From Streptomyces lienomycini (GTDB taxonomy: Bacteria; Actinomycetota; Actinomycetes; Streptomycetales; Streptomycetaceae): 64,000 nucleotides of DNA. The translations under genes and the position numbers were made by a program. Below, one piece after another: positions 51,564 through 62,589 of the stretch. Below the pieces are notes generated by a model that searched no databases, was not told the origin of the DNA, and saw only the letters and a program-made list of their open reading frames with translations. Within the stretch, counting starts at the first letter, position 1. The number at the start of each line of letters is the position of its first letter. Location of the stretch: the NCBI RefSeq assembly GCF_027947595.1, contig NZ_CP116257.1, forward strand, positions 1,054,001 through 1,118,000, read 5' to 3'.

Positions 51564-53087
51564 GGTCCACGCGGACGCCGGCACGGGCGGCCCCTGGTGC
51601 GCGCCGCGCTGGGCCTGCTCACGGCGGCCGTCGTGGTGCTGCCGTTCGCCGCCGCCTGGCAGCACGACTCCCTCCGGCGCGCGGTGGCCGAACAGGCCGC
51701 GCCGCCCGCCTCCGGGGCGGCCGCGGACGGGGCCGCGGACGCCAAGGCGGCCCCCGCCGCGGGCGCTCCCGTCGTCCTCGCCTACCACGACGTCGGCCCC
51801 GACGACCGCAGCCGCTACACCGTCTCCGCGAAGACCTTCGACGCCCAGCTGCGCGCCCTGCGCGACGCCGGCTACCGCACGCTGTCCACCCGGGAGTTCA
51901 CCGACTTCCTGCGCGACGGCCGCACCCCCGGACCGCGCACCGTCTACCTCACCTTCGACGACGGCACCCACGGACTGTGGACCCACGCCGACCCGGTCCT
52001 GGCCAGGTACGGGATGACGGCGGCCGCCTACCTGATCACCGGCCAGGTGGGCACCCACCGGCCGTACTACCTCACCTGGGCCGAGGTCGAACGGATGGCG
52101 CGGTCCGGACGCTGGGACTTCCAGGCCCACACCCACCTCAGCCACGAACGGGCCCCGGTGGACGCCGCCGGGCACGAGCGGTCCGCGTTCACCAACCGGC
52201 TGTGGCGGCCGGACGAGGGCCGCGTCGAGACCCGGGACGAGTACCGGAGCCGGATCGCCGCGGACCTCGACCGCACCGTCCGCGACCTCGTGGACCACGA
52301 CCTGCCCCGGCCCCGGCTGTTCGCCTACCCCTTCTCGGAGCGGCTGGACGAGACCAACCTGGGCGCCCGCGGCGCCGACGCCCTGCTCGCCATACTGCGG
52401 GAGCGCTTCACGGCCACCCTCACCAACAGCGCCTCCCGGCCGCTGCCGGCCGGGCCCCGCGCGGCCGCCGCCCGTCAGGTGCAGCGCCTCGAGGTCACCC
52501 GGGACACCACGCCGGCCGGCCTGCTGCGCGAGATGGCGCGCTGGGCCCCGGTCGCGCCGGGCGACGCCGACCGGCCGCTGTCCCACCCCGCGCACTGGGA
52601 GACGACCGGCGACACCGAGGGGGTCGGCCCCGGAACGCTCACCGGCGACAGCCGCCCTCCCCGGGGCACGGACTACGTGTCGGCCGCCTACCGCTCCCTC
52701 GCCACCGCCGACTGGACCACCTACCGCCTGCGCGCCACCGTCGGCGGGCTGCACGGCACCTCCAACGGCGTCGGCATCACCGTACGGGCGGGCAGCGAAC
52801 ACCCCGTGGCGCTCTCCGTCGGCCGCAACACGGCGAGCCTCACCCCGAGCGGGACGGACGCCGCGTCCGACCGGCCGACCTGCCGGCTCGACCCCTCCGC
52901 CACGCACCGGATCGCCGTGGCGGTGACGCCCCGGCAGGTGCGGGTGAGCGTGGACGGCGACCCCTGTGCGACGGTCCGCGCGGACGGGTGGCGGTCGGCG
53001 GAGGGCGCCGGGGGCTTCTCGCTCAGCGTGCGCAACAGCGGACCGGAGCAGAGGTGGCCCCGCTTCGCCTCCCTGACGGTCGAGTGA
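51504..53087 (+). CDS. Membrane-anchored polysaccharide deacetylase (NodB/PgaB-like) with C-terminal beta-sandwich
   Basis: Up to 527 residues from GTG 51504. A VTAD-repeat tail, one membrane helix (about 32-52), an Ala/Pro linker, then a NodB deacetylase domain beginning VVLAYHDVGPDDRS. Motifs: LTFDDG at about 149-154 (catalytic and metal Asp), HTHLSH at about 209-214 (metal His pair) and AYPF at about 274. From residue 370 onward a different domain, with ADWTTYRLRATVGGLHGTSN and LDPSATHRIAVAVTPRQVRV, looks like a LamG/concanavalin-type sandwich. It would deacetylate the polymer outside the membrane. The true start may be any of the repeated GTG codons. Confidence 0.85.
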   Translation: MTADVTADATADVTADVNRDGPRGRRHGRPLVRAALGLLTAAVVVLPFAAAWQHDSLRRAVAEQAAPPASGAAADGAADAKAAPAAGAPVVLAYHDVGPDDRSRYTVSAKTFDAQLRALRDAGYRTLSTREFTDFLRDGRTPGPRTVYLTFDDGTHGLWTHADPVLARYGMTAAAYLITGQVGTHRPYYLTWAEVERMARSGRWDFQAHTHLSHERAPVDAAGHERSAFTNRLWRPDEGRVETRDEYRSRIAADLDRTVRDLVDHDLPRPRLFAYPFSERLDETNLGARGADALLAILRERFTATLTNSASRPLPAGPRAAAARQVQRLEVTRDTTPAGLLREMARWAPVAPGDADRPLSHPAHWETTGDTEGVGPGTLTGDSRPPRGTDYVSAAYRSLATADWTTYRLRATVGGLHGTSNGVGITVRAGSEHPVALSVGRNTASLTPSGTDAASDRPTCRLDPSATHRIAVAVTPRQVRVSVDGDPCATVRADGWRSAEGAGGFSLSVRNSGPEQRWPRFASLTVE

Positions 53088-53178
53088 CGCGACTCACACC
53101 CCTCCGGCGATCACTTCCGTCGCCGGCCGCGGTCCCATCCGACGACCGTCACCACTCGTCCGCAGGGAGCGCATCGAC

Positions 53179-53397
53179 ATGACCGCCGCCGTGAAGGGCC
53201 CCGCCTCCTACTTCCCGTCCATCGAGAAGAAGTACGGCCGCCCGATCGCGGAGTGGAAGGACCTCGTCCGCTCCTCGCCGCTCACCAGGCACATGGAGCT
53301 GGTCGCCTGGCTCAAGACCGAGCACGGCCTGGGCCACGGCCACGCCAACGCACTCGTCGCCCACACCCTGGCCGAGGACACGGCGAAGAAGGGCTGA
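53179..53397 (+). CDS. DUF4287 domain protein
   Basis: A 72-residue protein containing the whole DUF4287 motif: SYFPSIEKKYGRPIAEWKDL and HMELVAWLKTEHGLGHGHAN. Small cytoplasmic protein of unknown function, often found alone or fused to DUF5655. ATG 53179 with GGAG upstream. Confidence 0.88.
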   Translation: MTAAVKGPASYFPSIEKKYGRPIAEWKDLVRSSPLTRHMELVAWLKTEHGLGHGHANALVAHTLAEDTAKKG

Positions 53398-53398
53398 G

Positions 53399-53490
53399 GC
53401 GGGGCCGAGGAGGGACGGGAGCGGGGGGAAGCAGGTCCGGGGAGGGACGGGGGCGGGGGATCGGGGCGGAGGTACGGCGAAGGGGGATCA
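53399..53490. other. G-rich tract between convergent genes
   Basis: The plus strand has many runs of three to six G in under 100 bases (for example around 53421-53430 and 53438-53472), which could form G-quadruplexes. It lies between the DUF4287 gene (+) and xseB (-). No hairpin terminator was seen here. Confidence 0.5.
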
Positions 53491-53523
53491 GGACGCCCCG
53501 GCACCGCTCCCGGCGGCTCCGTA

Positions 53524-53790
53524 CTACGCGTCCTGCGCGTCCTCCGTGTCCCTCGTGTCCCCCGTGTCCGTCTCGTCCGCCAGCGCCGCGTCCAGGCGGG
53601 CACGGGCGCCGTCCAGCCGGCGGCGGCAGACCTTCGCCAGCTCCTCGCCCCGCTCCCACAGGGCGAGGGACTCCTCCAGCGTCGTACCGCCGGCCTCCAG
53701 CCGCCGGACGACCTCGATCAGCTCGTCCCGCGCCTGCTCGTACCCGAGCGCCTCGGACATCGCCGTCGGCTGCTCCACCTCGCTGGTCAT
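53524..53790 (-). CDS. xseB: Exodeoxyribonuclease VII small subunit
   Basis: An 88-residue Xse[41 protein letters not shown] and [13 protein letters not shown] are the family's helical hairpin. The C terminus carries short repeated Asp-Thr units. Several copies bind the large subunit to form the nuclease that degrades single-stranded DNA. Starts ten bases after the xseA stop. Confidence 0.95.
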   Translation of the reverse strand: MTSEVEQPTAMSEALGYEQARDELIEVVRRLEAGGTTLEESLALWERGEELAKVCRRRLDGARARLDAALADETDTGDTRDTEDAQDA

Positions 53791-53799
53791 CCACCCACC

Positions 53800-55008
53800 C
53801 TATGCGTCGACTCGTACGGAGAAATCACCCTCGGACACCCGAGCGCGCAGCGTCTCGCCCGGCTCCACCTCGCCGGGGTCGCGGACCGCGTGGCCGTCGG
53901 CCCGCTGGAGCACGGCGTACCCGCGCTTGAGGGTCGCGGCGGGGGAGAGGGCCACCACGCGCGCGTGCGTGTGCGTCAGCTCGGAGTCGGCCCGGTCGAG
54001 GTGGTGCCGCAGCGAGCGGCGCCCCCGGTCGAGGAGGGCCGTCACCTGTTCGGCCCGCTCCTCGATCATCCGGTGCGGATCCTGTATCGACGGCCGGGCC
54101 AGCGCGTGGGCCAGCCCCCGCTCCTCGCGGTCGACGAACGCCGCCACGCACCGCCGCGCCCGGTCCCGCAGCAGCCGTACCCGCTCGTACTCCTCGCCGA
54201 CGTCCGGTACCACCTTCTTCGCGGCGTCGGTCGGCGTGGAGGCGCGCAGGTCGGCGACCAGGTCGAGGAGCGGGCTGTCCGGCTCGTGCCCGATCGCCGA
54301 GACGACCGGCGTACGGCAGGCGGCGACCGCCCGCACCAGCTGCTCGTCGGAGAACGGCAGCAGGTCCTCCACGCTGCCGCCGCCGCGCGCGACGACGATC
54401 ACGTCCACGTCGTCCCGCGCGTCCAGCTCCTTCACCGCCCGCACCACCTGCGGCACCGCGTGCACACCCTGCACCGGCACGTTGCGCACCTCGAAGCGGA
54501 CGGCGGGCCAGCGGTGCCGGGCGTTCTCCAGCACGTCCCGCTCGGCCGCCGACGCCCGCCCGCACACCAGCCCGATCAGCCGCGGCAGGAACGGCAGCGG
54601 CCTCTTGCGCTCCGCCGCGAACAGCCCCTCGCGCGCGAGGGCCTTCTTCAGCTGCTCCAGCCGCGCCAGCAGCTCCCCGACACCCACCGGCTTGATCTCG
54701 GCCGCCCGCAGCGACAGCTGCCCCCGTGGCGCATACCACTCCGGCTTGGCGTGCACGACCACCCGCGCGCCCTCGCCCACCACGTCCGCCACCGCGTCGA
54801 ACACCTGCCGGTAGCAGGTCACGCTCACGGAGATGTCGTACGACGGGTCGCGCAGCGTCAGGAACACCACACCGGCGCCCGGACGCCGCGACAACTGCGT
54901 GATCTGCCCCTCGACCCAGACCGCGCCGAGCCGGTCGATCCAGCCGCCGATCAGCCGGGACACCTCCCCCACGGGCAGGGGACTTTCGGGAGTCGAGTTG
55001 GCAGCCAT
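53800..55008 (-). CDS. xseA: Exodeoxyribonuclease VII large subunit
   Basis: A 402-residue XseA with N-terminal OB fold ([20 protein letters not shown]), catalytic domain ([57 protein letters not shown], where the usual sequence has HETD) and a helical region. ATG 55008 is preferred; the longer frame to 55038 adds ten poor residues. Forms an operon with xseB. Confidence 0.94.
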   Translation of the reverse strand: MAANSTPESPLPVGEVSRLIGGWIDRLGAVWVEGQITQLSRRPGAGVVFLTLRDPSYDISVSVTCYRQVFDAVADVVGEGARVVVHAKPEWYAPRGQLSLRAAEIKPVGVGELLARLEQLKKALAREGLFAAERKRPLPFLPRLIGLVCGRASAAERDVLENARHRWPAVRFEVRNVPVQGVHAVPQVVRAVKELDARDDVDVIVVARGGGSVEDLLPFSDEQLVRAVAACRTPVVSAIGHEPDSPLLDLVADLRASTPTDAAKKVVPDVGEEYERVRLLRDRARRCVAAFVDREERGLAHALARPSIQDPHRMIEERAEQVTALLDRGRRSLRHHLDRADSELTHTHARVVALSPAATLKRGYAVLQRADGHAVRDPGEVEPGETLRARVSEGDFSVRVDA

Positions 55009-55063
55009 GCGCCCGAGCGTAACGGCCGGGTCCGACAATCCGCCCCGTCGAGCCCGGGCGGCC

Positions 55064-56476
55064 TCACACCCCCGCCGGGTCCGTCTCCCGCCGCCCCCTC
55101 CACTGCACCGCCAGCACCACCAGACCCACCGCCAGCCAGATCGCCCCGACCACCTGCGCGGCCCCCGACGCCTCCACGATCACCGCGATCGTGATCGCCG
55201 CACCGAGCACCGGCACCAGCAGATGCCGCCACCAGCTCACCGCGCCCGCGCCGCGCCGGACCGCGAACCAGCCCACCACGCTCGCGTGCAGCAGCGTGAA
55301 CGCGGTCAGCGCGCCGACGTCGACCACCGAGACCAGATGGTCGAGACCGTCGTCCCGGCGGGCCGCCCACACCGCCGCCGCCATGGTGATCACCGCCGAC
55401 ACCAGCAGCGCCACCCGCGGCACCCCGGCGTCCGTCCGCGACAGCACCTTCGGCAGCCTCCGGTCGCGGCCCATCGCGAACAGCAGCCGCCCGGCCGCCG
55501 CCTGCCCGGCCAGCGCCGCGAACGCCGCGCCGATCGCCTTGCTCACCGCCACCAGGTCGTGCAGCCACGTGCCCACCGACGTGTCCACGGCGTCGTAGAA
55601 CGCCGACCCCTGCCGCTCCGGCTCCGCCGCCAGCTGAGCCGAGGACACCGGTTCGAGGAGCGCCACCAGGTACGTCTGCGCCACGAACAGCACACCGGCC
55701 AGCGCCAGGCAGAACAGCAGCGCACGCGCGACCTTCGCCGACCCTCCGGTGACCTCCTCCGCGAACGTGGCGATCGCGTCGAAGCCCAGGTACGACAGCA
55801 CCGCCACCGACACCGCGCCGACCACCGCCGACAGCGCGAACGCCCCCTGCGTGCCGTCCCCGGACAGCGGCGACAGCCAGTCGCGCGCGGCCCCGTCCCG
55901 TGCCAGCACCACGATCGCCGCGACCACGAACACGATCAGTACGACGATCTCCATGGCGAGCACCAGGAAGCCCACCCGGGCAGCCGTACGCACCCCCCAC
56001 AGGTTGAGCAGCGTCGTGACGACCACCGCGATCGCCGTCCACACCCACCGCGACACCTCGGGGACCAGCGCCTCCATGGCGATGCCGGAGAACAGATACG
56101 CCACCGCCGGGATCAGGACGTAGTCCAGCATCGCCATCCAGCCGGCGATGAACCCGGCCCCGTTGCCGAGCCCCGCACGCGCGTACGCGAACACCGACCC
56201 CGCCTGGGGGACCACCCGCACCATCTGGGCGTAGCTGAACGCGGTGAACGCCATCGCGACCGTGGCCACGATGTAGACGAGGGCCACCGCGCCGTGCGAC
56301 TTGGCGTCCAGCGTGCCGAACACGCCGACCGGCGCCATGGGCGCGATGAACAGCAGCCCGTAGACGACCAGGTCCCTGAAGCCCAGGCTGCGCCTCAGCT
56401 GCTGTTCCGCACCGGCCCCCGGGGCAGCCGTCGCACCGGTCTGCCCCTTGTGACCGTCATGACCGTTCTGCGACAT
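55064..56476 (-). CDS. APC family amino acid permease
   Basis: A 470-residue transporter with about 12 helices. [20 protein letters not shown] at the N terminus contains helix 1; [20 protein letters not shown] and [16 protein letters not shown] are conserved in amino acid/cation symporters of the APC superfamily. Substrate unknown. ATG 56476 with GGAGGAA at the right distance. It follows the divergent ispH promoter region. Confidence 0.9.
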   Translation of the reverse strand: MSQNGHDGHKGQTGATAAPGAGAEQQLRRSLGFRDLVVYGLLFIAPMAPVGVFGTLDAKSHGAVALVYIVATVAMAFTAFSYAQMVRVVPQAGSVFAYARAGLGNGAGFIAGWMAMLDYVLIPAVAYLFSGIAMEALVPEVSRWVWTAIAVVVTTLLNLWGVRTAARVGFLVLAMEIVVLIVFVVAAIVVLARDGAARDWLSPLSGDGTQGAFALSAVVGAVSVAVLSYLGFDAIATFAEEVTGGSAKVARALLFCLALAGVLFVAQTYLVALLEPVSSAQLAAEPERQGSAFYDAVDTSVGTWLHDLVAVSKAIGAAFAALAGQAAAGRLLFAMGRDRRLPKVLSRTDAGVPRVALLVSAVITMAAAVWAARRDDGLDHLVSVVDVGALTAFTLLHASVVGWFAVRRGAGAVSWWRHLLVPVLGAAITIAVIVEASGAAQVVGAIWLAVGLVVLAVQWRGRRETDPAGV

Positions 56477-56589
56477 CGTTCCTCCGCGGACGCCTCGGAC
56501 TCCGTCTCCAAACGTTCCCGCCAGTCTCCCCGGCAACGCCGCACCGCCGCGATCTTTGACCCGCCGAACGCGGCCTTACGATGGGTGCC

Positions 56590-57606
56590 ATGACTGCTTC
56601 GCCTGGCCGCCGTGTCCTGCTCGCCGCCCCCCGTGGCTACTGCGCGGGTGTGGACCGCGCCGTGATCGCCGTCGAGAAAGCCCTGGAGCAGTACGGGGCT
56701 CCGGTGTACGTCCGGCACGAGATCGTCCACAACAAGTACGTCGTCCAGACCCTGGAGAAGAAGGGCGCGATCTTCGTCGAGCGGACGGAGGAGGTCCCCG
56801 AGGGCAACATCGTGATGTTCTCCGCGCACGGCGTGGCCCCCGTCGTCCACGAGGAGGCCGAGCGCGGGAAGCTCGCCACCATCGACGCCACCTGCCCGCT
56901 CGTCACCAAGGTCCACAAGGAAGCCGTCCGCTTCGCGAACGACGACTACGACATCCTGCTCATCGGCCACGAGGGCCACGAGGAGGTCATCGGCACCTCC
57001 GGCGAGGCCCCCGACCACATCCAGCTCGTCGACGGCCCCGAGGACGCGGCGAAGGTCGAGGTCCGCGACCCGTCGAAGGTCGTCTGGCTCTCCCAGACCA
57101 CCCTCTCCGTCGACGAGACCATGGAGACCGTCGACGCACTCAAGGACAAGTTCCCGCAGCTCATCTCCCCGCCGAGCGACGACATCTGCTACGCCACGCA
57201 GAACCGCCAGCTCGCGGTGAAGCAGATGGGCGCCGATGCCGACCTGGTGATCGTCGTCGGCTCCCGCAACTCCTCCAACTCCAAGCGGCTCGTCGAGGTC
57301 GCCAAGCAGGCCGGCTCCCGCGCGGCGTACCTGGTGGACTTCGCCGACGAGATCGACGAGACCTGGCTGGACGGCGTCACCACGGTCGGCGTCACCTCCG
57401 GCGCCTCCGTCCCGGACGTGCTGGTCGAGCAGGTCCTGGAATGGCTGTCGCAGCGCGGCTTCGAGGACGTGGAGATCGTCAAGGCCGCCGAGGAGTCGAT
57501 CATCTTCTCGCTGCCCAAGGAGCTGCGCCGCGACCTGCGCGAGGAGGCGGCGTCCCTGGTGGCGGAGCGCGGCGGCTCGGGCGCCGCGGGTACCGCCGGA
57601 GCGTGA
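56590..57606 (+). CDS. ispH: 4-hydroxy-3-methylbut-2-enyl diphosphate reductase
   Basis: A 338-residue IspH, last step of the MEP isoprenoid pathway, making IPP and DMAPP. The three Cys that hold the iron-sulfur cluster are in [23 protein letters not shown] and [23 protein letters not shown] and the EIVHNKYVV block are also conserved. ATG 56590 is taken; ATG 56581 would add three residues. Confidence 0.97.
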   Translation: MTASPGRRVLLAAPRGYCAGVDRAVIAVEKALEQYGAPVYVRHEIVHNKYVVQTLEKKGAIFVERTEEVPEGNIVMFSAHGVAPVVHEEAERGKLATIDATCPLVTKVHKEAVRFANDDYDILLIGHEGHEEVIGTSGEAPDHIQLVDGPEDAAKVEVRDPSKVVWLSQTTLSVDETMETVDALKDKFPQLISPPSDDICYATQNRQLAVKQMGADADLVIVVGSRNSSNSKRLVEVAKQAGSRAAYLVDFADEIDETWLDGVTTVGVTSGASVPDVLVEQVLEWLSQRGFEDVEIVKAAEESIIFSLPKELRRDLREEAASLVAERGGSGAAGTAGA

Positions 57607-57635
57607 CTGTCAGTCGTCCGTCGTAACGTAGGGCC

Positions 57636-58376
57636 ATGCAGATCTTCGGCGTGGACATCGGCGGATCCGGGATCAAGGGCGCCCCTGTGGACCTCGACAG
57701 GGGCGACCTGGCCCAGGAGCGCTGCAAGGTGCTGACCCCGCACCCGGCGACCCCCGACGGCGTGGCCGACGGGGTCAGGCAGGTCGTGGAGCACTTCGGC
57801 TGGTCCGGCCCGGTCGGCCTGACCTTCCCGGGCGTGGTGACCGGCGGCGCCACGGTGCGCACCGCGGCCAACGTCGACAAGAGCTGGGTCGACACCGACG
57901 CGCGCGCCCTGTTCGGCGAGCGGCTGGGCGGCCTGGACGTGACGGTCGTCAACGACGCGGACGCGGCGGGCGTCGCCGAGATGCACTTCGGGGCCGGCCG
58001 CGGCCGCAAGGGCACCGTCATCCTGCTCACCTTCGGCACCGGCATCGGCAGCGCGGTGTTCACCGACGGCGTCCTGATCCCCAACACCGAACTGGGGCAC
58101 CTGGAGCTGGACGGCCACGACGCGGAGAAGCGGGCCTCCAGCAAGGTCAAGGACGACCACGACATGTCGTGGGAGCACTGGGCCCACCGCGTCCAGAAGT
58201 ACCTGGCCCACGTCGAGATGCTGTTCTCGCCCGAGCTGTTCGTCATCGGCGGCGGAGTGAGCCGCAAGTCCCACAAGTTCCTGCACTACATCGAGGGCAT
58301 ACGGGCGGAGATCGTCCCCGCCCAGCTCCAGAACAACGCGGGCATCGTGGGGGCGGCGATGCACGCGGCGGGCTGA
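57636..58376 (+). CDS. ppgK: Polyphosphate glucokinase
   Basis: A 246-residue ROK-fold glucokinase of the actinobacterial polyphosphate type. Phosphate-binding [16 protein letters not shown] at the N terminus, [17 protein letters not shown] with the catalytic Asp, and [12 protein letters not shown]. It phosphorylates glucose with polyphosphate or ATP. ATG 57636, 30 bases after ispH. Confidence 0.95.
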   Translation: MQIFGVDIGGSGIKGAPVDLDRGDLAQERCKVLTPHPATPDGVADGVRQVVEHFGWSGPVGLTFPGVVTGGATVRTAANVDKSWVDTDARALFGERLGGLDVTVVNDADAAGVAEMHFGAGRGRKGTVILLTFGTGIGSAVFTDGVLIPNTELGHLELDGHDAEKRASSKVKDDHDMSWEHWAHRVQKYLAHVEMLFSPELFVIGGGVSRKSHKFLHYIEGIRAEIVPAQLQNNAGIVGAAMHAAG

Positions 58377-58411
58377 GCGGGGGCCGTCACAGGCCGGGGT
58401 CGGCATCGGGC

Positions 58412-58520
58412 GGCGCATCGTCACGGCGCTTCGTCACGGCGCTTCGTCACGCATGAGCCCGGTGCCGGGCCGTGCCTTGTCACGCCTGCCTCCCCCCGGT
58501 GCCGGGCGGCGCTTCGTCAC
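58412..58520. repeat. 13-base direct repeats (GGCGCTTCGTCAC)
   Basis: Three tandem copies at 58412-58424 (one base different), 58425-58437 and 58438-58450, and a separate exact copy at 58508-58520 that overlaps the stop codon of the minus-strand gene. GGTGCCGGGC is repeated in between. Confidence 0.88.
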
Positions 58521-59116
58521 ACCTGGGGCCGGTTGCGGGTGGCGGCCCGTCGCCGCATCAGCCGGATCCGGCGGACGATCACGGTCGAGCCCGCGACCAG
58601 CGTCCCGCCGTACAGCCACCCGGCCTCGGTGGCCAGCGCCGTCACGAGCCCCATCAGCCGGCCGCCGAGACCGTCCCCGCTCTCCGCCACCGTCACCAGC
58701 CCCACGGCGAAGGCGATCGGCACGACGACGGGGGCGGTCAGCAGGTCGCCCCTGCGCACCCAGAGCGCCGTCAGCAGGCTCACCGGCACGAACAGCACGC
58801 CGTACACGGTCAGGGACGCGCCGAACAGTAGCTCGTCCAGGAAGCCCAGGACGAGCATCACGGCCGCGCAGAACAGGCCGCTGCCCAGACCCGTCAGCCG
58901 CGGGTTGGGCATCGCCCGCAGGGCGCGCACCACCCCGGCCGCCGGCGAACCGGGCCCCGGAGCAGGACGCGCCGGTTCCGCGCGCTGTCCCACCGGCCGC
59001 CCGCCCCGCCCCACCGGCGGCCGCGCGGCGGCGGTACCGCCCCGTCCCTGTGCGGGCAGCGGCGCCCGGCTTCGTCGCGGTCCGTACTGCGCAGGTCGCG
59101 TCCCGTATTGCTCCAC
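58517..59116 (-). CDS. DUF6542-like membrane protein
   Basis: A 199-residue protein with a disordered Arg/Gly/Pro-rich N terminus of about 70 residues and four to five membrane helices (GLGSGLFCAAVMLVLGFLDE, SLTVYGVLFVPVSLLTALWV and others). Family name from memory. GTG 59116 has GGTCCGG just upstream. Function unknown. Divergent from ychF. Confidence 0.75.
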   Translation of the reverse strand: MEQYGTRPAQYGPRRSRAPLPAQGRGGTAAARPPVGRGGRPVGQRAEPARPAPGPGSPAAGVVRALRAMPNPRLTGLGSGLFCAAVMLVLGFLDELLFGASLTVYGVLFVPVSLLTALWVRRGDLLTAPVVVPIAFAVGLVTVAESGDGLGGRLMGLVTALATEAGWLYGGTLVAGSTVIVRRIRLMRRRAATRNRPQV

Positions 59117-59313
59117 CGGACCAACTTAGGTCGGTTTATGTGCCGAATAGCCCGTCAGACACGCCGTCGGCCGGACCTTGGCCAAGCGTTCGACTCCGCG
59201 CGGGCCGACTACCGGCCACCCCGTAGACTGGTGGATCGGCCCAGCATGGCCCCGCCCGACCCCTTCGCACCCCATCCCATCCCTCCGCATCCTCACGTAC
59301 GGGAAGTCGCAAC

Positions 59314-60402
<1,089 letters not shown>

Positions 60403-60450
60403 CGGCTGACCTGTCACCGCGTCGCTGATCCAGCGAACGTGCAGTGCGGA

Positions 60451-60480
60451 AAGGGCCTGACTCTCCGGGGTCGGGCCCTT
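60451..60480 (+). terminator. Terminator after ychF
   Basis: AAGGGCCTGAC (60451-60461) and GTCGGGCCCTT (60470-60480) pair with one G-T. Confidence 0.8.
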
Positions 60481-60520
60481 GTCCGTGGCGCGTTTCCTAC
60501 TCGTTTGACACAATCGGAGT

Positions 60521-60805
60521 ATGGCTGAGACGACGTACAGCATCGGGGAAGGCCCGGCGACACGGGTGAGCCTGTCGCTGCCGGAGGGGACAGCGGAGGC
60601 GATCCGGGCGCGGGTGGGGAAGCGGGAGTTCTCCGCGTTCATCGCGGAGGCGGTCGAGCGTGAGCTGCGCGGGCAGGTCCTGGACGAGTACCTGGCGGAC
60701 TACGAGAGCCGCAAGGGGCCGGTCTCCGAGCCGGCTCGTCGGCGGGCGCGGCAGGTGTTCGACGAGGTGTTCGCCGAGGGGGCCGAGTGGCCCGCCGCAG
60801 GCTGA
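60521..60805 (+). CDS. VapB-like ribbon-helix-helix antitoxin
   Basis: A 94-residue protein with an N-terminal ribbon-helix-helix (TRVSLSLPEGTAEAIRARVG, then EFSAFIAEAVERELRG) and a C-terminal helix that should wrap the toxin. ATG 60521 has GGAG only three bases upstream, too close for normal initiation, while CACAAT stands at the -10 distance of a leaderless transcript. It overlaps the toxin gene by 19 bases. Confidence 0.85.
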   Translation: MAETTYSIGEGPATRVSLSLPEGTAEAIRARVGKREFSAFIAEAVERELRGQVLDEYLADYESRKGPVSEPARRRARQVFDEVFAEGAEWPAAG

Positions 60806-61200
60806 GTCACGAGGGGACGCTGGTCCTCGACAGCGAGGGACTCTCGAAACTGCTCGCCGACGACGAGCCGGTGGTGGCTCTGATCGCTGAAGCGCGCTCG
60901 CGCGGCATGGAGGTCGTGATCAGTGCGCTCACCCTCATCGAAGCCGTCCACGTCCGTACGAACAAGTCCCGCTTGAACTGGGTGCTTTCCGGGCTGCGGG
61001 TCGTTCCGGTAGGTGACGAGGAGGCGAGGGCCGCGTCGGAGTTGCTGATGGGTGCCGGGTTGCACGGACACAAGTACGCGATCGATGCGGCCGTCGCCGA
61101 GGCCGCGCTGCGACAGCACCGCCCCCTGGTCATGCTGACCTCCGATACTGACGACATGGCCAAGCTGTGCGGCGAGCGGGTCCGGCTGGTCGCGGTGTGA
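60787..61200 (+). CDS. VapC-like PIN-domain toxin
   Basis: A 137-residue PIN ribonuclease: VLDSEGLSKLLADDEPV (first acidic residue), SALTLIEAVHVRT, YAIDAAVAEAALRQ and MLTSDTDDMAKL supply the acidic residues. VapC toxins cut tRNA or rRNA until held by VapB. GTG 60787 lies inside the antitoxin gene; 30 bases after the stop an insertion sequence begins. Confidence 0.85.
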   Translation: MARRRLSHEGTLVLDSEGLSKLLADDEPVVALIAEARSRGMEVVISALTLIEAVHVRTNKSRLNWVLSGLRVVPVGDEEARAASELLMGAGLHGHKYAIDAAVAEAALRQHRPLVMLTSDTDDMAKLCGERVRLVAV

Positions 61201-61333
61201 GTTCTCCTGGTCCGGTTTCTGTCCTTCTCAGAGGGCGTTAAGTCCCGTTCCTGATGATGTGGTGTCGCCCGTTCGTGGGTGATGGGACAGTTCCGTCCTC
61301 GTGTCATGGCGTGTACATGATGGGGTCGTGGGC

Positions 61334-62188
61334 ATGGAACGGACGCCGTACGCAACCGACTTGTCCGACGAGCAGTGGGCGTTGATCGAGCCGCTGGTCA
61401 CCGCGTGGAAGCAGGAGCGGGTGGCGCGGTCGGCGACCGGAGACCCGGGCTCCTGCGCCCTGCGCGAGGTCGTGAACGCGCTGCTTTACCAGAACCGGAC
61501 GGGCTGTCAGTGGCGGCTTCTGCCGCACGACTTCCCGGCCTGGTCGGCAGTGTTCTACTACTTCACCCTGTGGCGCCAGGACGGCCTTGACCAGCGGATC
61601 CAGGAGATCCTGCGCTGCCAGGTGCGGGAACGGTCCAGACGATTAGAGGACCCGTCCCTGGTGATCATCGACACCCAGTCCGTCCGCGTGGCGGCCGGGG
61701 TGCCGAAGGAGACGACGGGACTGGACGCGAACAAGAAGACGCCCGGCAGGAAGCGGGGACTGGCCGTCGATGTGCTGGGCCTGGTCATCGGTGTGGTGAT
61801 CCTCGCTGCGAGCGCGCACGACAACGAAGCCGGCATCGCCCTGCTGGACCAGGCGGCTGAGCGGTGTGGGATGCGCCTGGAGAAGGTCCTGGTCGACCAG
61901 GGCTTCAAGGACGCCGTGATCATCCACGGGGCGGTGAAGGACATCACCGTTGAGGTGGTCCGCCGCAACCCCGACGACGAGGGGAAAGGCTTCGTCCCGC
62001 AACCGAAGCGGTGGGTGGTCGAGCAGGTCAACGGCACCCTCATGCTGCAGCGGCGCCTCGCCCGCGACTACGACCACCGGCCCGACAACGCGGCCTCCCG
62101 CGTCTACTGGGCCTCCACCGCCGGCATGCTCCGCCGCCTCACCACCCCTACCCCCACCTGGCGGGACGACGTGGAGCTGGCCGCGTGA
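61334..62188 (+). CDS. IS5-family transposase
   Basis: A 284-residue DDE transposase: N-terminal DUF4096-like domain (LSDEQWALIEPLV, NALLYQNRTGCQWRLLPHDF), then DDE_Tnp_1 (IIDTQSVRVAAGVPKETTGL with the first Asp; ANKKTPGRKRGLAVD; VLVDQGFKDAVI with the second Asp; WVVEQVNGTLMLQRRL with the Glu). The full DDE set is present, so it may be active. ATG 61334 is taken; the longer frame starts at 61301. Confidence 0.9.
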   Translation: MERTPYATDLSDEQWALIEPLVTAWKQERVARSATGDPGSCALREVVNALLYQNRTGCQWRLLPHDFPAWSAVFYYFTLWRQDGLDQRIQEILRCQVRERSRRLEDPSLVIIDTQSVRVAAGVPKETTGLDANKKTPGRKRGLAVDVLGLVIGVVILAASAHDNEAGIALLDQAAERCGMRLEKVLVDQGFKDAVIIHGAVKDITVEVVRRNPDDEGKGFVPQPKRWVVEQVNGTLMLQRRLARDYDHRPDNAASRVYWASTAGMLRRLTTPTPTWRDDVELAA

Positions 62189-62589
62189 ACGTCTGCGAAC
62201 TCCTGCGGCTGCTGCAGACCGAGCACGATGAGACCGCTGCCCGCGCCGACCACCTGCGCGAGCAGATCGAGCGGCTCACCACCGACCTCGCCGAGACCGA
62301 AGCCCGCCTGGCCGAGCTCGCTGCCACCGGCAAGGTCATCGACGGCCTCACCCCTCCCGACCAGGCACCGGCCCCCGCGGAGACCGCCATCGCGACCGTC
62401 TACCAGCGCATCGTGACCACGTTCAACGAGCACCCCGGGGAGGTGTTCCGCGTCCGTGATCTGCATGAGCACCTCGGCCTGCCCACCGACGAGCCCTCGA
62501 TCAACGTCACCCGCTCCCGCCTGGGACGACTCGTCCGCCAGGGATTCCTCGAGCAACCGGGACGCGGCCGCTACCAGAAACGGACTTAA
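62185..62589 (+). CDS. Passenger gene of the insertion sequence: coiled-coil plus winged-helix protein
   Basis: A 134-residue protein starting at GTG 62185, overlapping the transposase stop by four bases (GTGA) and ending inside the right inverted repeat. A coiled coil (HDETAARADHLREQIERLTT onward) is followed by a winged-helix-like part (NEHPGEVFRVRDLHEHLGLP, RSRLGRLVRQGFLEQPGRGR). It may regulate transposition or bind the ends. Function not known. Confidence 0.75.
   Translation: MNVCELLRLLQTEHDETAARADHLREQIERLTTDLAETEARLAELAATGKVIDGLTPPDQAPAPAETAIATVYQRIVTTFNEHPGEVFRVRDLHEHLGLPTDEPSINVTRSRLGRLVRQGFLEQPGRGRYQKRT

Noticed and set aside
53399..53490. Terminator in the G-rich tract
   Set aside because: No self-complementary arms were found; the tract was listed for its G runs only.
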